The notes beneath the pieces are model-generated. The model ran no database searches and was not told the origin of the DNA. It saw nothing but the letters and a program-made list of their open reading frames with translations. The position numbers and the translations under genes are program-made. A stretch of 64,000 bases of DNA from DASXRC01 sp036506795. GTDB lineage: Bacteria; Actinomycetota; Actinomycetes; Mycobacteriales; Micromonosporaceae. The stretch is from NCBI GenBank assembly GCA_036506795.1, contig DASXRC010000230.1:1-64000 (forward strand), in the 5' to 3' direction. Shown here one piece after another: positions 1-7,085 of this stretch (its first letter is position 1; every line of letters starts with the position of its first letter).

Positions 1-2
1 GC

Positions 3-269
3 GGACCCGACGCCCTGCACATCTACCGGGCCCTGTTCGGGTTCCTGCAGGGCCACGTGCTCAACGAGTTACAACAACTCGTCGAAAACCCCGACGAGAC
101 CGACGACCTGCTGCGGCTGGGCCTGCACCGGCTACCGATCGGCGAATTCCCCCTACTACGCAGCCTCGCCCCAGTCCTGGCCTCCCACGACGGCGCCACC
201 GAACTCGAACGCGGCCTCGACATCCTCCTCACCGGACTGACAACCACACTGACCCCCCAGACCGAGTGA
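3..269 (+). CDS. TetR/AcrR family transcriptional regulator, C-terminal part (5' end outside window)
   Basis: The frame is open from the first bases of the window, so the start codon and the DNA-binding helix-turn-helix lie upstream. The visible 88 residues are helical and match the C-terminal ligand-binding domain of the TetR_C_1 type (motifs LYRALFGFLQGHVLNELQ, then ETDDLLRLGLHRLPIGEFP and ELERGLDILLTGL). Proteins of this kind are cytoplasmic homodimeric repressors released by a small ligand. Its target cannot be told because the upstream neighbours are not visible. The nearest downstream gene is on the other strand and about 340 bases away. Confidence 0.8.
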   Translation, partial: GPDALHIYRALFGFLQGHVLNELQQLVENPDETDDLLRLGLHRLPIGEFPLLRSLAPVLASHDGATELERGLDILLTGLTTTLTPQTE

Positions 270-610
270 TTCAACCCGCAGCCCGTGCCCCAGCTCGACC
301 AAAATGACCTCGAGCCCCCGCCGAACAGGCAAACGCGGTTCTGAAGATGACGTTCAGGGCCCCACGACACGTCAGCCTCAACCCCCGCACGATCGGCCGG
401 ATCGTCGCCGCAGCCCTCGTCCTTCTCCACATCGAACACGGACGAACAAACATGATCACACCACGTCACCAGCCGTTACTGACAAAGGCTCAGGGCCGCA
501 GTCGCCGATTCATCGCCGATCGTCTACATAACGATCCCGGCTGGACTATTACCCCGACGATGACGATCGTGACGTGCTCCGAGGACTTAGCGTCGAAACC
601 TACCGCCCTA
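270..610. other. 341-base stretch with no supported gene
   Basis: Several short open frames cross this region on both strands, but none has a ribosome binding site, a recognisable domain or the expected third-position GC bias. The segment around 500-610 is less GC-rich than its neighbours. I see no clear terminator, promoter or repeat in it. Confidence 0.5.
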
Positions 611-835
611 TTAGCGCCGGGTCAGGCGCGGGTAGCGGTCCACGAAAACGAAGACGGCGCCCCCGACCACGAGACCCAGCAGAGCGACCAGCCACAGCGG
701 CACGACCTTAGCGAGGACGCCGCCGACCAGGAAGGCGGCGAACAAGGCGACTGCGATGGCGTAGGGAGTCATAGCCACCGGCCGCCGCTCGCCCGGTGCG
801 GGGGTATTTTGATCCGGTGAGGGGTTCGTCACCAC
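611..835 (-). CDS. small two-helix membrane protein
   Basis: This 74-residue protein has a polar N-terminus of about 20 residues, then two hydrophobic segments (roughly residues 23-40 and 44-62) split by a short KVVPLW turn, and a basic tail ending RYPRLTRR. It looks like a small inner-membrane protein with both ends inside. The start is a GTG at 835, because an AGGAGA box lies 7 nt upstream; a longer frame reaching 994 has no such signal and its extra residues look non-coding. No family is recognised. Confidence 0.6.
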   Translation of the reverse strand: MVTNPSPDQNTPAPGERRPVAMTPYAIAVALFAAFLVGGVLAKVVPLWLVALLGLVVGGAVFVFVDRYPRLTRR

Positions 836-1242
836 ATCGACATCTCCTGCCAGCGTGCTTGCTGCCTCGATTTTCACAGTACAGGAGCTGACTTGAGCGC
901 GGCCATGCCAGCAGGCGAGGTTGAGAACGAGCTCGAGAACGAGACATGCAGGATTGTGCGGCTCGGGCCCGCTGGGGCGTCCCTCTACGGACACCCGATA
1001 ACGGGATCGTCGCCCTAGCCGATCGCCGCGGTCGCGAGCGGACCGGTACGCCGAGGCGGCCCGAAGGACAGGGTGGGGAACAAGTAGTGATCACGAGGAC
1101 ACTGCTCAACACTTGGCAGTAGCAACGCTTTGGCGGATGCGGCCGGTGCCGATCCAGGGTCTGCTGCCGGGGTGAGGACCACCGGTTCGAGCCGACGCCA
1201 GCGCGCCAATTGAGACGAGGAATGAGACTAGCGATCAACGAA
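836..1242. other. 407-base stretch with no supported gene
   Basis: Overlapping frames on the minus strand do not resemble proteins and lack start signals. The first part must hold the promoter of the small membrane protein that begins at 835. Otherwise I see nothing here apart from the hairpin at its right edge, which belongs to the tRNA gene. Confidence 0.5.
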
Positions 1243-1267
1243 GGGCCGACCCGTCGCGGGCCGGCCC
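1243..1267 (-). terminator. hairpin terminator of the tRNA-Ser gene
   Basis: An 11-bp stem with one mismatch (GGGCCGACCCG and CGGGCCGGCCC) closes on a 3-nt loop. It begins about 19 nt beyond the CCA end of the minus-strand tRNA and is followed by a short T-containing tract, as expected for a tRNA terminator. Confidence 0.65.
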
Positions 1268-1285
1268 CACGTTTTCCCTGCTAGA

Positions 1286-1375
1286 TGGCGGTGGCGGCGG
1301 GATTTGAACCCGCGGAGGGCTCACGCCCTCACACGCTTTCGAGGCGTGCTCCTTAGGCCACTCGGACACACCACC
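1286..1375 (-). tRNA. tRNA-Ser (anticodon CGA)
   Basis: The 90-nt minus-strand sequence folds as a class II tRNA. It has a 7-bp acceptor stem starting GGTGGTG, an anticodon loop CTCGAAA giving anticodon CGA, a long variable arm with a GAGGGC/GCCCTC-type stem, a TTCAAAT T-loop, discriminator base G and an encoded CCA at 1286-1288. The long variable arm and G73 are identity features of serine tRNAs. It decodes UCG, a frequent serine codon in high-GC genomes. Confidence 0.95.
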
Positions 1376-1459
1376 GCCGAGAAGGGTACCCGACCGGCCG
1401 AATCAGCGTCCTGGGGTGTGATCGGCTGCGGCGTGCGGGAGCTGGCAGGATCTTCAGGC

Positions 1460-2167
1460 ATGAGTACGCACATCGGCGCGAAGCCGGGTGAGATCGCTGA
1501 GCGTGTCCTGCTGCCCGGCGACCCGCTGCGGGCCAAGTGGATAGCGGAGACCTACCTCGAGGACGCCAAGTGCTACTCGACGGTCCGGAACATGTTCGGC
1601 TTCACCGGCCGGTACCAGGGCGTGGACCTGTCGGTGCAGGGCTCCGGCATGGGCATGCCGTCCGCGTCGATCTACGCCCACGAGCTGATCAACGAGTACG
1701 GCGTCCAGACCCTGATCCGCGTCGGCAGCTGCGGCGCGCTTTCGGAGTCGCTCCAGCTGCGGGACGTGGTCGCCGCGATCGGGTCGTCGACCGACTCGAA
1801 CATGAACCGGATGCGCTTCGACGGTTTGGTCGACTACGCCCCGGTGGCGGACTTCGGCCTCTTGCGTACCGCCGTCGACGTCGCGGCCCGACGGGGCATC
1901 GAGATGCATGTGGGCCCGATCCTGGCGGCGGACGCCTTCTACTCCGACCGGCCCGATCTCTACGACGCACTCGCCGAGTACGGCGTGCTGGCGGTCGAGA
2001 TGGAATCCGCAGCGCTGTATACGATCGCGGCCCGGTTCCGGGCTCGCGCCCTGACGATCCTCACCGTGAGCGACCACATCAAGACCGGCGAGCACACGTC
2101 GACCGCGGAGCGCGAGCAGACGTTCAGCCAGATGGTCGAGATCGCGCTCGACACGGTCATCGCGTAA
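1460..2167 (+). CDS. deoD: purine-nucleoside phosphorylase, DeoD type
   Basis: The 235-residue protein is a hexameric-type purine-nucleoside phosphorylase, which splits purine (deoxy)ribonucleosides with phosphate to base and (deoxy)ribose-1-phosphate in nucleoside salvage. It is about the length of E. coli DeoD (239). Residues matching the E. coli active site are visible: His4, Arg24 in GDPLRAKW, Arg43, Arg87 with Ser90 in IRVGSCG, the VEMES motif at 179-183 for ribose binding, and Asp205 in the SDH motif. The frame stays open upstream to 1304, but ATG 1460 gives the standard N-terminus; the upstream part overlaps the tRNA on the other strand. It is a single gene with no operon partner. Confidence 0.95.
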   Translation: MSTHIGAKPGEIAERVLLPGDPLRAKWIAETYLEDAKCYSTVRNMFGFTGRYQGVDLSVQGSGMGMPSASIYAHELINEYGVQTLIRVGSCGALSESLQLRDVVAAIGSSTDSNMNRMRFDGLVDYAPVADFGLLRTAVDVAARRGIEMHVGPILAADAFYSDRPDLYDALAEYGVLAVEMESAALYTIAARFRARALTILTVSDHIKTGEHTSTAEREQTFSQMVEIALDTVIA

Positions 2168-2205
2168 GGCGAGCCGCCCCGGCGCTCATCGATCATGCAG
2201 TTCCG

Positions 2206-2270
2206 CATCGATCATGGCCTTGTCGTCGTGAGTCGATCGCGGGAGCACGACAACAAGTCCATGATCGACG
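2206..2270. repeat. REP-like intergenic palindrome (copy A)
   Basis: Two 25-nt arms pair at 22 of 25 positions around a 15-nt loop. The left arm carries CGATCATGGCCTTGTCGTCG and the right arm is its near complement. It lies between the convergent deoD and tadA genes, so it may act as a bidirectional terminator. A further ATCGATCATG sits just to the left (from about 2189). The arms closely match those of the copy near 39150. Confidence 0.8.
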
Positions 2271-2287
2271 GGCGCGGGCGCGGCGAA

Positions 2288-2803
2288 CTAAGGCCGGAAG
2301 AACGAGCGCATGAGTGCGGCGCACTCGGCCTCAAGCACGCCGGCGTACACCTCCGGCCGGTGGTTGAGGCGTCGGTCGCGGACCACGTCCCAGAGCGAGC
2401 CGATGGCCCCGGTCTTGGGCTCCCAGGCCCCGAAGACCACAGTGGACACCCGGGCCAGCACGAGGGCGCCCGCGCACATCGTGCACGGCTCCACCGTGAC
2501 GACCAGCGTGCAGCCGTCCAACCGCCACGTGCCGAGCACCGCCGCGGCCAGTCGTAGGGCCACAATCTCGGCGTGCGCCGTCGGGTCGCCCGTCAGCTCG
2601 CGCTCGTTGCGCCCGGACGCCAGCTCTGCACCGTCCCGCGCATAGACGACGGCGCCGACCGGCACGTCCTCGGCCGAGCGCTCGCGGGTGGCCACGGGAA
2701 GACCCATCGCCGGTGACGACGCGGCGATCTCCAGTGCCCGACGCATCCACGCCTCGTGCCGGACGCGCCGGCCGGACCCGCCTGAGCCGACGGCCGCCGT
2801 CAC
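2288..2803 (-). CDS. tadA: tRNA-specific adenosine deaminase
   Basis: TadA deaminates the wobble adenosine 34 of tRNA-Arg(ACG) to inosine. The 171-residue cytidine-deaminase fold shows zinc ligands His77 in HAE, with Glu79 as proton shuttle, and Cys107 and Cys110 in EPCTMC. The start is set at the GTG at 2803, whose GTGA overlaps the stop of the upstream gene by 4 bp; this indicates translational coupling. Upstream in-frame residues are arginine-rich and look spurious. The upstream partner is the tRNA adenosine deaminase-associated protein, the usual actinobacterial arrangement. Confidence 0.93.
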   Translation of the reverse strand: MTAAVGSGGSGRRVRHEAWMRRALEIAASSPAMGLPVATRERSAEDVPVGAVVYARDGAELASGRNERELTGDPTAHAEIVALRLAAAVLGTWRLDGCTLVVTVEPCTMCAGALVLARVSTVVFGAWEPKTGAIGSLWDVVRDRRLNHRPEVYAGVLEAECAALMRSFFRP

Positions 2804-3327
2804 GCCTCGCGCAGCTCCTCGACCTCGTCCCCGCAGCCGATCGCCTGACAAACCTCCGCGGTGACGTCGGCCGGGAGCATCCCCTCCTGCGAGCACAGCT
2901 CCAACAGCCGATGCGCCGACACGCCGAGATCGGTGAGCAGGTCCGCGTCCCCGACCGGGTCCGCATCCGGCTCGGCCGTCGGCTGCGCTACCTCCTCCTC
3001 ATCGGCGCTGGCGACCGGTGGCTCCACCGTCTCGTCGATCTCCAAGGCGGGCGTCTCCACCTCGCCCAGCAAGAGCGCACCGAGCCGCGACTCCTCAGCG
3101 AACGCCGCGTCGGAGCCGAACACTCGGAGGTCTTCGCTCTCGTCCAACCTCATGATCACGAGGTACACGTCGTCCGACTCGATGAACAGCAGCGAAAGCT
3201 CGGCGTCCGGGTCGGCGTCCCGGAGCCGGTCGGCCACTTCCTCGACATCCGCGACTCCGGAGAGGTCAAGTTCGGACGCGGCCCAGCCGGATGACCCGCG
3301 CACCACTGCGGCAGCGAAGTACGACAC
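2800..3327 (-). CDS. tRNA adenosine deaminase-associated protein
   Basis: The 175-residue acidic protein starts SYFAAAVVR and has an N-terminal alpha/beta part (LLFIESDDVYLVIMRLD, residues about 46-62), an acidic low-complexity middle rich in Glu, Asp and Pro, and a helical C-terminus (LLTDLGVSAHRLLELC). This matches the actinobacterial family named for its constant position before tadA. Its molecular role is not known. The GTG start at 3327 has GGAGG upstream. The stop overlaps the tadA start (GTGA), so both are made from one transcript. Confidence 0.85.
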   Translation of the reverse strand: MSYFAAAVVRGSSGWAASELDLSGVADVEEVADRLRDADPDAELSLLFIESDDVYLVIMRLDESEDLRVFGSDAAFAEESRLGALLLGEVETPALEIDETVEPPVASADEEEVAQPTAEPDADPVGDADLLTDLGVSAHRLLELCSQEGMLPADVTAEVCQAIGCGDEVEELREA

Positions 3328-3470
3328 GGTCCCCCCAAATCCTCCGCGGCGGCGCCGCGAAGCTTCAGCCGGCTTGTCGTTACGCGTGACGGTAGTCGCT
3401 GATGCGGGCGGCCGTCACACAACGCCCCGAACGCCGCAATCGCGTACGCGGGGGTGGCGGCCGGGGAGAT

Positions 3471-3719
3471 TTAGCTCGCCAGACGGCGTCGTGTGACGAT
3501 CAACTCGCGCAGTCGATCTCCCTGCAACCGCCGGGGCAGCATCCGATCCCGCAGAGACTTCGCGTCGGCGAGCTCCGCGAGCAGCTGCAGCCGCCGGCGG
3601 CGGCGATCGGGGTCGAGCCGCTCCAGCGTCCAGGCCATGCCGCCGAGGGTGCCGACTCGTGGAGGCTTCGTCAAGGCTTGCCACGGAGCGCAATCGGGCG
3701 CCCACAAGACGTAGAACAC
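3471..3719 (-). CDS. hypothetical small basic protein
   Basis: This 82-residue frame begins with GTG at 3719; an internal ATG at 3638 would give 55 residues. It encodes a basic, helix-prone C-terminus (RRRRRLQLLAELADAKSLR, then RDRLRELIVTRRRLAS). Third codon positions in the last 55 codons are mostly G or C, which favours real coding, but neither start has a convincing ribosome binding site and no family is recognised. It could also be a remnant of a longer gene. Confidence 0.35.
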   Translation of the reverse strand: MFYVLWAPDCAPWQALTKPPRVGTLGGMAWTLERLDPDRRRRRLQLLAELADAKSLRDRMLPRRLQGDRLRELIVTRRRLAS

Positions 3720-3753
3720 ACGCTACCGAGGGCCCCCGGCCGATCGCCGAAGG

Positions 3754-4155
3754 TCACCACAGCGGCCAGTCACCCGTGCCCGCCCACCGGGTCGCGACGG
3801 CGGCCGCTGCGGCGGCCAGACCGACCGCGGTGGAGATCGCCACACCGGCGGCGACGCCCCGGTCGCCGTACCGAACGAGGATCCCGGCGACCAGCCACGC
3901 GACCACCCCGGCGAACGCCGTCCAGATCGCGTACCCCCGCAGGTCGCGCCCGAGCAGGCCGAAGAACAGAATCCACACCGCTCCACCGAGCAGGCCGAGC
4001 GTGAACGTGCCGCCGCGCACCGGGTGCGGTTCGCGGTAGGTCGGCCGCGAGGTCCGCGACGGGAACAACCCCGAGGGCGTACGCCCGGGGCGGTCGCCCG
4101 CGTCCGAATTCCCGGGCGGGTGGGCTGTCGCCCGCGCGTGAGACCGCTCCGCCAT
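3754..4155 (-). CDS. four-helix membrane protein
   Basis: The 133-residue protein has a hydrophilic N-terminal part of about 45 residues and then four hydrophobic segments (TFTLGLLGGAVWILFFGLLG, a second around YAIWTAFAGVVAWLVAGIL and an alanine-rich last pair), with conserved-looking short loops RYGDRG. ATG 4155 is preceded by a G-rich GGGGG tract. The architecture suggests an integral membrane protein of unknown role. It is divergent from the M23 lipoprotein gene, separated by about 90 bases. Confidence 0.65.
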   Translation of the reverse strand: MAERSHARATAHPPGNSDAGDRPGRTPSGLFPSRTSRPTYREPHPVRGGTFTLGLLGGAVWILFFGLLGRDLRGYAIWTAFAGVVAWLVAGILVRYGDRGVAAGVAISTAVGLAAAAAAVATRWAGTGDWPLW

Positions 4156-4247
4156 CACTGCACCCCCGTCGCAGATTACCCCGGCGGCCCACACCGCCCA
4201 CCGAAGTCGCACCCGGTCGGCGACAACGCTCGGCCGTCTCTGTCAGG

Positions 4248-4982
4248 ATGGCCGACGTGTCGCTCGCCCGGAAGTGCCGTGGACTGTTGGTGCTCGGGGC
4301 ACTCCTCATACTCGCCGGATGCGGGACCGCCCCGGAGCCGAACCACGGCTGGCCGGCCGAACGACCCGCATCGTCCGGCCCGCCGAGGACGACGACGACC
4401 GGTCCTGGCCAAGCTCCGTCCCGGGCATCGACGAAACCCACGACGCCGGCGCCCGCGTCGACCGCCCTGCGGTACGCCTTTCCGGTGGTGGGCGCCGGGG
4501 TGTCGTACCAAGCGACCCACGCCGGCTACCCGGCCACCGACATCCTCGCCGCCTGCGGCTCGCCGGTGCGTGCGGTGACGGACGGGGTGGTCCTCGAGGT
4601 CAGCCGCGTCGATCGGTACGACTTCGACCACCCCGACGGAGCGCGCAAGGGCGGATTGTTCGTCTCGCTGCGCGGCGACGACGGCGTCCGCTACTACGGC
4701 TCTCATCTGTCGCGCGTCGTGCCCGGGGTGACGCGCGGCGTCCGGCTCCGCGCCGGCCAACAGGTCGGCACCGTCGGGCGGACCGGCGACACCACCGTCT
4801 GCCACCTGCACTTCGGCATCTCCCCGCCGTGCCGAGGAGTCGGCGACTGGTGGATCCGGCGGGGCGAGGTATGGCCGGCATCGTTCCTCGACGCCTGGCG
4901 CGCCGGGTTCGCGCGCTCCCCAAAGGACGCCGTGGCGGCGTGGTACCGGGCGCATGGCTGCCCGGCCGCGCCACCGCGCTGA
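4248..4982 (+). CDS. M23 family metallopeptidase, lipoprotein
   Basis: The 244-residue precursor has a signal peptide ending in the lipobox LAGC (Cys25), so the mature protein is anchored outside the membrane. A Thr/Pro/Ala-rich linker (about 30-72) leads to an M23 (LytM-like) domain with His91 and Asp98 in HAGYPATD, His153 in GSHL, and His186/His188 in HLHFG, the expected zinc and catalytic residues. Such enzymes cut peptidoglycan cross-bridges. The first zinc motif is longer than the classical HxxxD, a variant I associate with actinobacterial members. The downstream tyrA start is about 70 bases away. Confidence 0.88.
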   Translation: MADVSLARKCRGLLVLGALLILAGCGTAPEPNHGWPAERPASSGPPRTTTTGPGQAPSRASTKPTTPAPASTALRYAFPVVGAGVSYQATHAGYPATDILAACGSPVRAVTDGVVLEVSRVDRYDFDHPDGARKGGLFVSLRGDDGVRYYGSHLSRVVPGVTRGVRLRAGQQVGTVGRTGDTTVCHLHFGISPPCRGVGDWWIRRGEVWPASFLDAWRAGFARSPKDAVAAWYRAHGCPAAPPR

Positions 4983-5053
4983 CCGGCCGCACGAGCCGAC
5001 CGTTACCCCGCCCGCACGGCCGGGTCGCGCCGGCATGTGCGAGAGTCACCGGC

Positions 5054-6085
5054 GTGGACGTCGGGCTGATCGGCCTGGGACTCATCGGCGGGTCCCTGCT
5101 CCGCGCGCTCGCCCGCGCCGGGCATCGCGTCCTTGGGTACGACGCGGACCCGGCGACCCGGGCCACGGCGCGCACGGCCGCGGCGCAGGCTCCGGCCGCC
5201 GCCCGATGGCAGATCACCGCGACGATACGCGACGCGGTGGCGGGTGCCGACCTCGTCGTGCTCGCCGTGCCGCTGCCCGCCGTTGCCGACGTCCTCGACG
5301 AGCTGGTGGACGCCGGGTACACCGGCCTGGTCACGGACGTGACCTCGGTGAAGGCTCCGGTGCGCGACCTGGTCGAGCGGCACCTCAATCGGCGGCACAG
5401 CCGGCTCGCCGGGTTCGTCGGCGGGCACCCGATGGCGGGGCACGAGACGTCCGGCTTCGCCGCCGGGGATCCTGACCTGTTCACGGGCTGCGCCTGGGTG
5501 CTCTGCCTCGAGCCGGAGCAGATCCGGGTCGGCGACTGGCTGGAGCTCGCCGCGCTGGTCACCGGGCTCGGCGCGCGCGTCGTGCCGGTCACCGCCGACG
5601 AGCACGACCGCGCCGTCGCCGCGGTCAGCCACGTGCCCCACCTGCTGGCCGCCGCGATGGCCACCGCGACCACCGAGCCGGTCGCGGCCACGCTCGCCGC
5701 CGGGTCCTTCCGCGATGCCACCCGCGTCGCCGGCGCCCGGCCGGAGCTGGTGGCGGCGATGTGCGGGGGCAACGCGGCGGCGGTCGGGCCCGCGCTGGAC
5801 GCGGTGCTCGACGCGCTCGGTCGGGCGCGCGAGGCGCTGGACGCCGGCGACCCGATCGCCGCGTTGCGTGCCTGGGTGGCTCCCGGCCACGCCGCGCGCA
5901 CCGGCTGGCCGCCCGAACCGGGTCCGCCACTGGAGCTGCCCGCACACGCCGGCGCCCTGCTGCGGCTGGGGCGCGCCGGCGGCTGGGTCACCGCGGTCGC
6001 CCCGGACCGGCGCACGGTCACGGCCGTCCGCCCGGCCGTCAGACCTTCTCGCCGCGATCGAGCCGGATCACCCGCCGCTCGGTAA
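5054..6085 (+). CDS. tyrA: prephenate dehydrogenase
   Basis: TyrA oxidatively decarboxylates prephenate to 4-hydroxyphenylpyruvate in tyrosine synthesis. The 343-residue protein opens directly with a Rossmann NAD(P)-binding motif GLGLIGGS (residues 7-14). It continues with the substrate-binding motif GGHPMAGHETSGF and the helical C-terminal dimerisation domain with SHVPHLLAAA. No ACT domain is seen. GTG 5054 is chosen because it places the dinucleotide fold at the normal distance from the N-terminus. The last 47 bases overlap the 3' end of the convergent mtnA gene, and the basic tail is coded in that overlap. Confidence 0.92.
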   Translation: MDVGLIGLGLIGGSLLRALARAGHRVLGYDADPATRATARTAAAQAPAAARWQITATIRDAVAGADLVVLAVPLPAVADVLDELVDAGYTGLVTDVTSVKAPVRDLVERHLNRRHSRLAGFVGGHPMAGHETSGFAAGDPDLFTGCAWVLCLEPEQIRVGDWLELAALVTGLGARVVPVTADEHDRAVAAVSHVPHLLAAAMATATTEPVAATLAAGSFRDATRVAGARPELVAAMCGGNAAAVGPALDAVLDALGRAREALDAGDPIAALRAWVAPGHAARTGWPPEPGPPLELPAHAGALLRLGRAGGWVTAVAPDRRTVTAVRPAVRPSRRDRAGSPAAR

Positions 6086-7022
6086 CGATCGCCGTCACGA
6101 GGTCGTGGGGCGTTACGTCGAAGGCCGGGTTGACTGCCTCCGCGCCCCCGGGCGCCGTGGGCGTATCCCCGAAGGAGAGCACCTCGCCGGCGCCGCGGTC
6201 CTCGATCTCGATCTCGGCCCCCGACTTCGCCTCGGTGTCCACGGTGGACTCCGGTGCCACCACGACGAACGGGAGTCCGGCCCGGTGCGCGCCAAGCGCG
6301 TGCGCGTACGTGCCGATCTTGTTGACGACGTCTCCGTTGGCGCAGATCCGGTCCGCGCCAACGATCACCCCGTCGACCACGCCACGGGCCATGAGAAACG
6401 GCCCGGCCCCGTCCACCGCCAACACGAAGTCGATGCCGAGCTGGCCCAGCTCCCAGGCGGTGAGCCGGGCACCCTGCAGCCGCGGGCGGGTCTCGCTCGC
6501 GACCACGCCGCCCAGGACGCCTCGCCGGTGCAGCTCGGCGACCACGCCGAGCGCCGTCCCACCGACGACGCTCGCCAGCGCGCCCGTATTGCAGTGGGTC
6601 AGCAGGCGCGGCCGGTCGCCACACTCCGCGGCCACCAGATCCGCACCCAGCCGGGCCATCGAGGTCGATGCGGCGATCTCCTCGTCCCGCAGCGCGAGCG
6701 CCTCCGCGAGCACCGCCTCCGGGCCCTCGGGCAGCCGCGCCGCGGCCCGGCGGGCACCGCGGGCCAGGTTCACCGCCGTGGGGCGCGCGGTCTCTAGCCG
6801 GCGTACGCCCTGGATCAGCGCGTCGCCGCGGTACTGGCGAGCGGCGAGCGCCACGCCGAGCGCGCCCGCGACCCCGAGCGCCGGTGCCCCGCGTACGGCC
6901 ATGGACTGGATCGCGCCGACGAGCCCGTCGACCGTATCGAGGCGGAGCCTGACGGTCCGCTCGGGCAGCGCAGTCTGGTCGATGATCTCAACGGCGCCGT
7001 CGACCCAGTCGATGGTGCGCAC
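6039..7022 (-). CDS. mtnA: S-methyl-5-thioribose-1-phosphate isomerase
   Basis: MtnA converts methylthioribose-1-phosphate to methylthioribulose-1-phosphate in methionine salvage. The 327-residue protein carries the family signatures RGAPALG (44-50), the active-site Cys144 in THCNTGALA, and Asp224 in GADRICANGDVVNKIGTY. These match the catalytic Cys and Asp known from the Bacillus enzyme. No other salvage gene is adjacent; a class II aldolase-family gene 21 kb away at 27909 could be the next enzyme (MtnB) but is not proven to be. Confidence 0.94.
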   Translation of the reverse strand: MRTIDWVDGAVEIIDQTALPERTVRLRLDTVDGLVGAIQSMAVRGAPALGVAGALGVALAARQYRGDALIQGVRRLETARPTAVNLARGARRAAARLPEGPEAVLAEALALRDEEIAASTSMARLGADLVAAECGDRPRLLTHCNTGALASVVGGTALGVVAELHRRGVLGGVVASETRPRLQGARLTAWELGQLGIDFVLAVDGAGPFLMARGVVDGVIVGADRICANGDVVNKIGTYAHALGAHRAGLPFVVVAPESTVDTEAKSGAEIEIEDRGAGEVLSFGDTPTAPGGAEAVNPAFDVTPHDLVTAIVTERRVIRLDRGEKV

Positions 7023-7085
7023 GGGGCCACGGTAGCGCGCGGACTGCCCGCAAGGTCATCGCAACCCGGCACGGGGTTGTGCCGA

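Noticed and set aside
1015..1209. 64-codon minus-strand frame between the small membrane protein and tRNA-Ser
   Set aside because: No ribosome binding site and no protein-like sequence.
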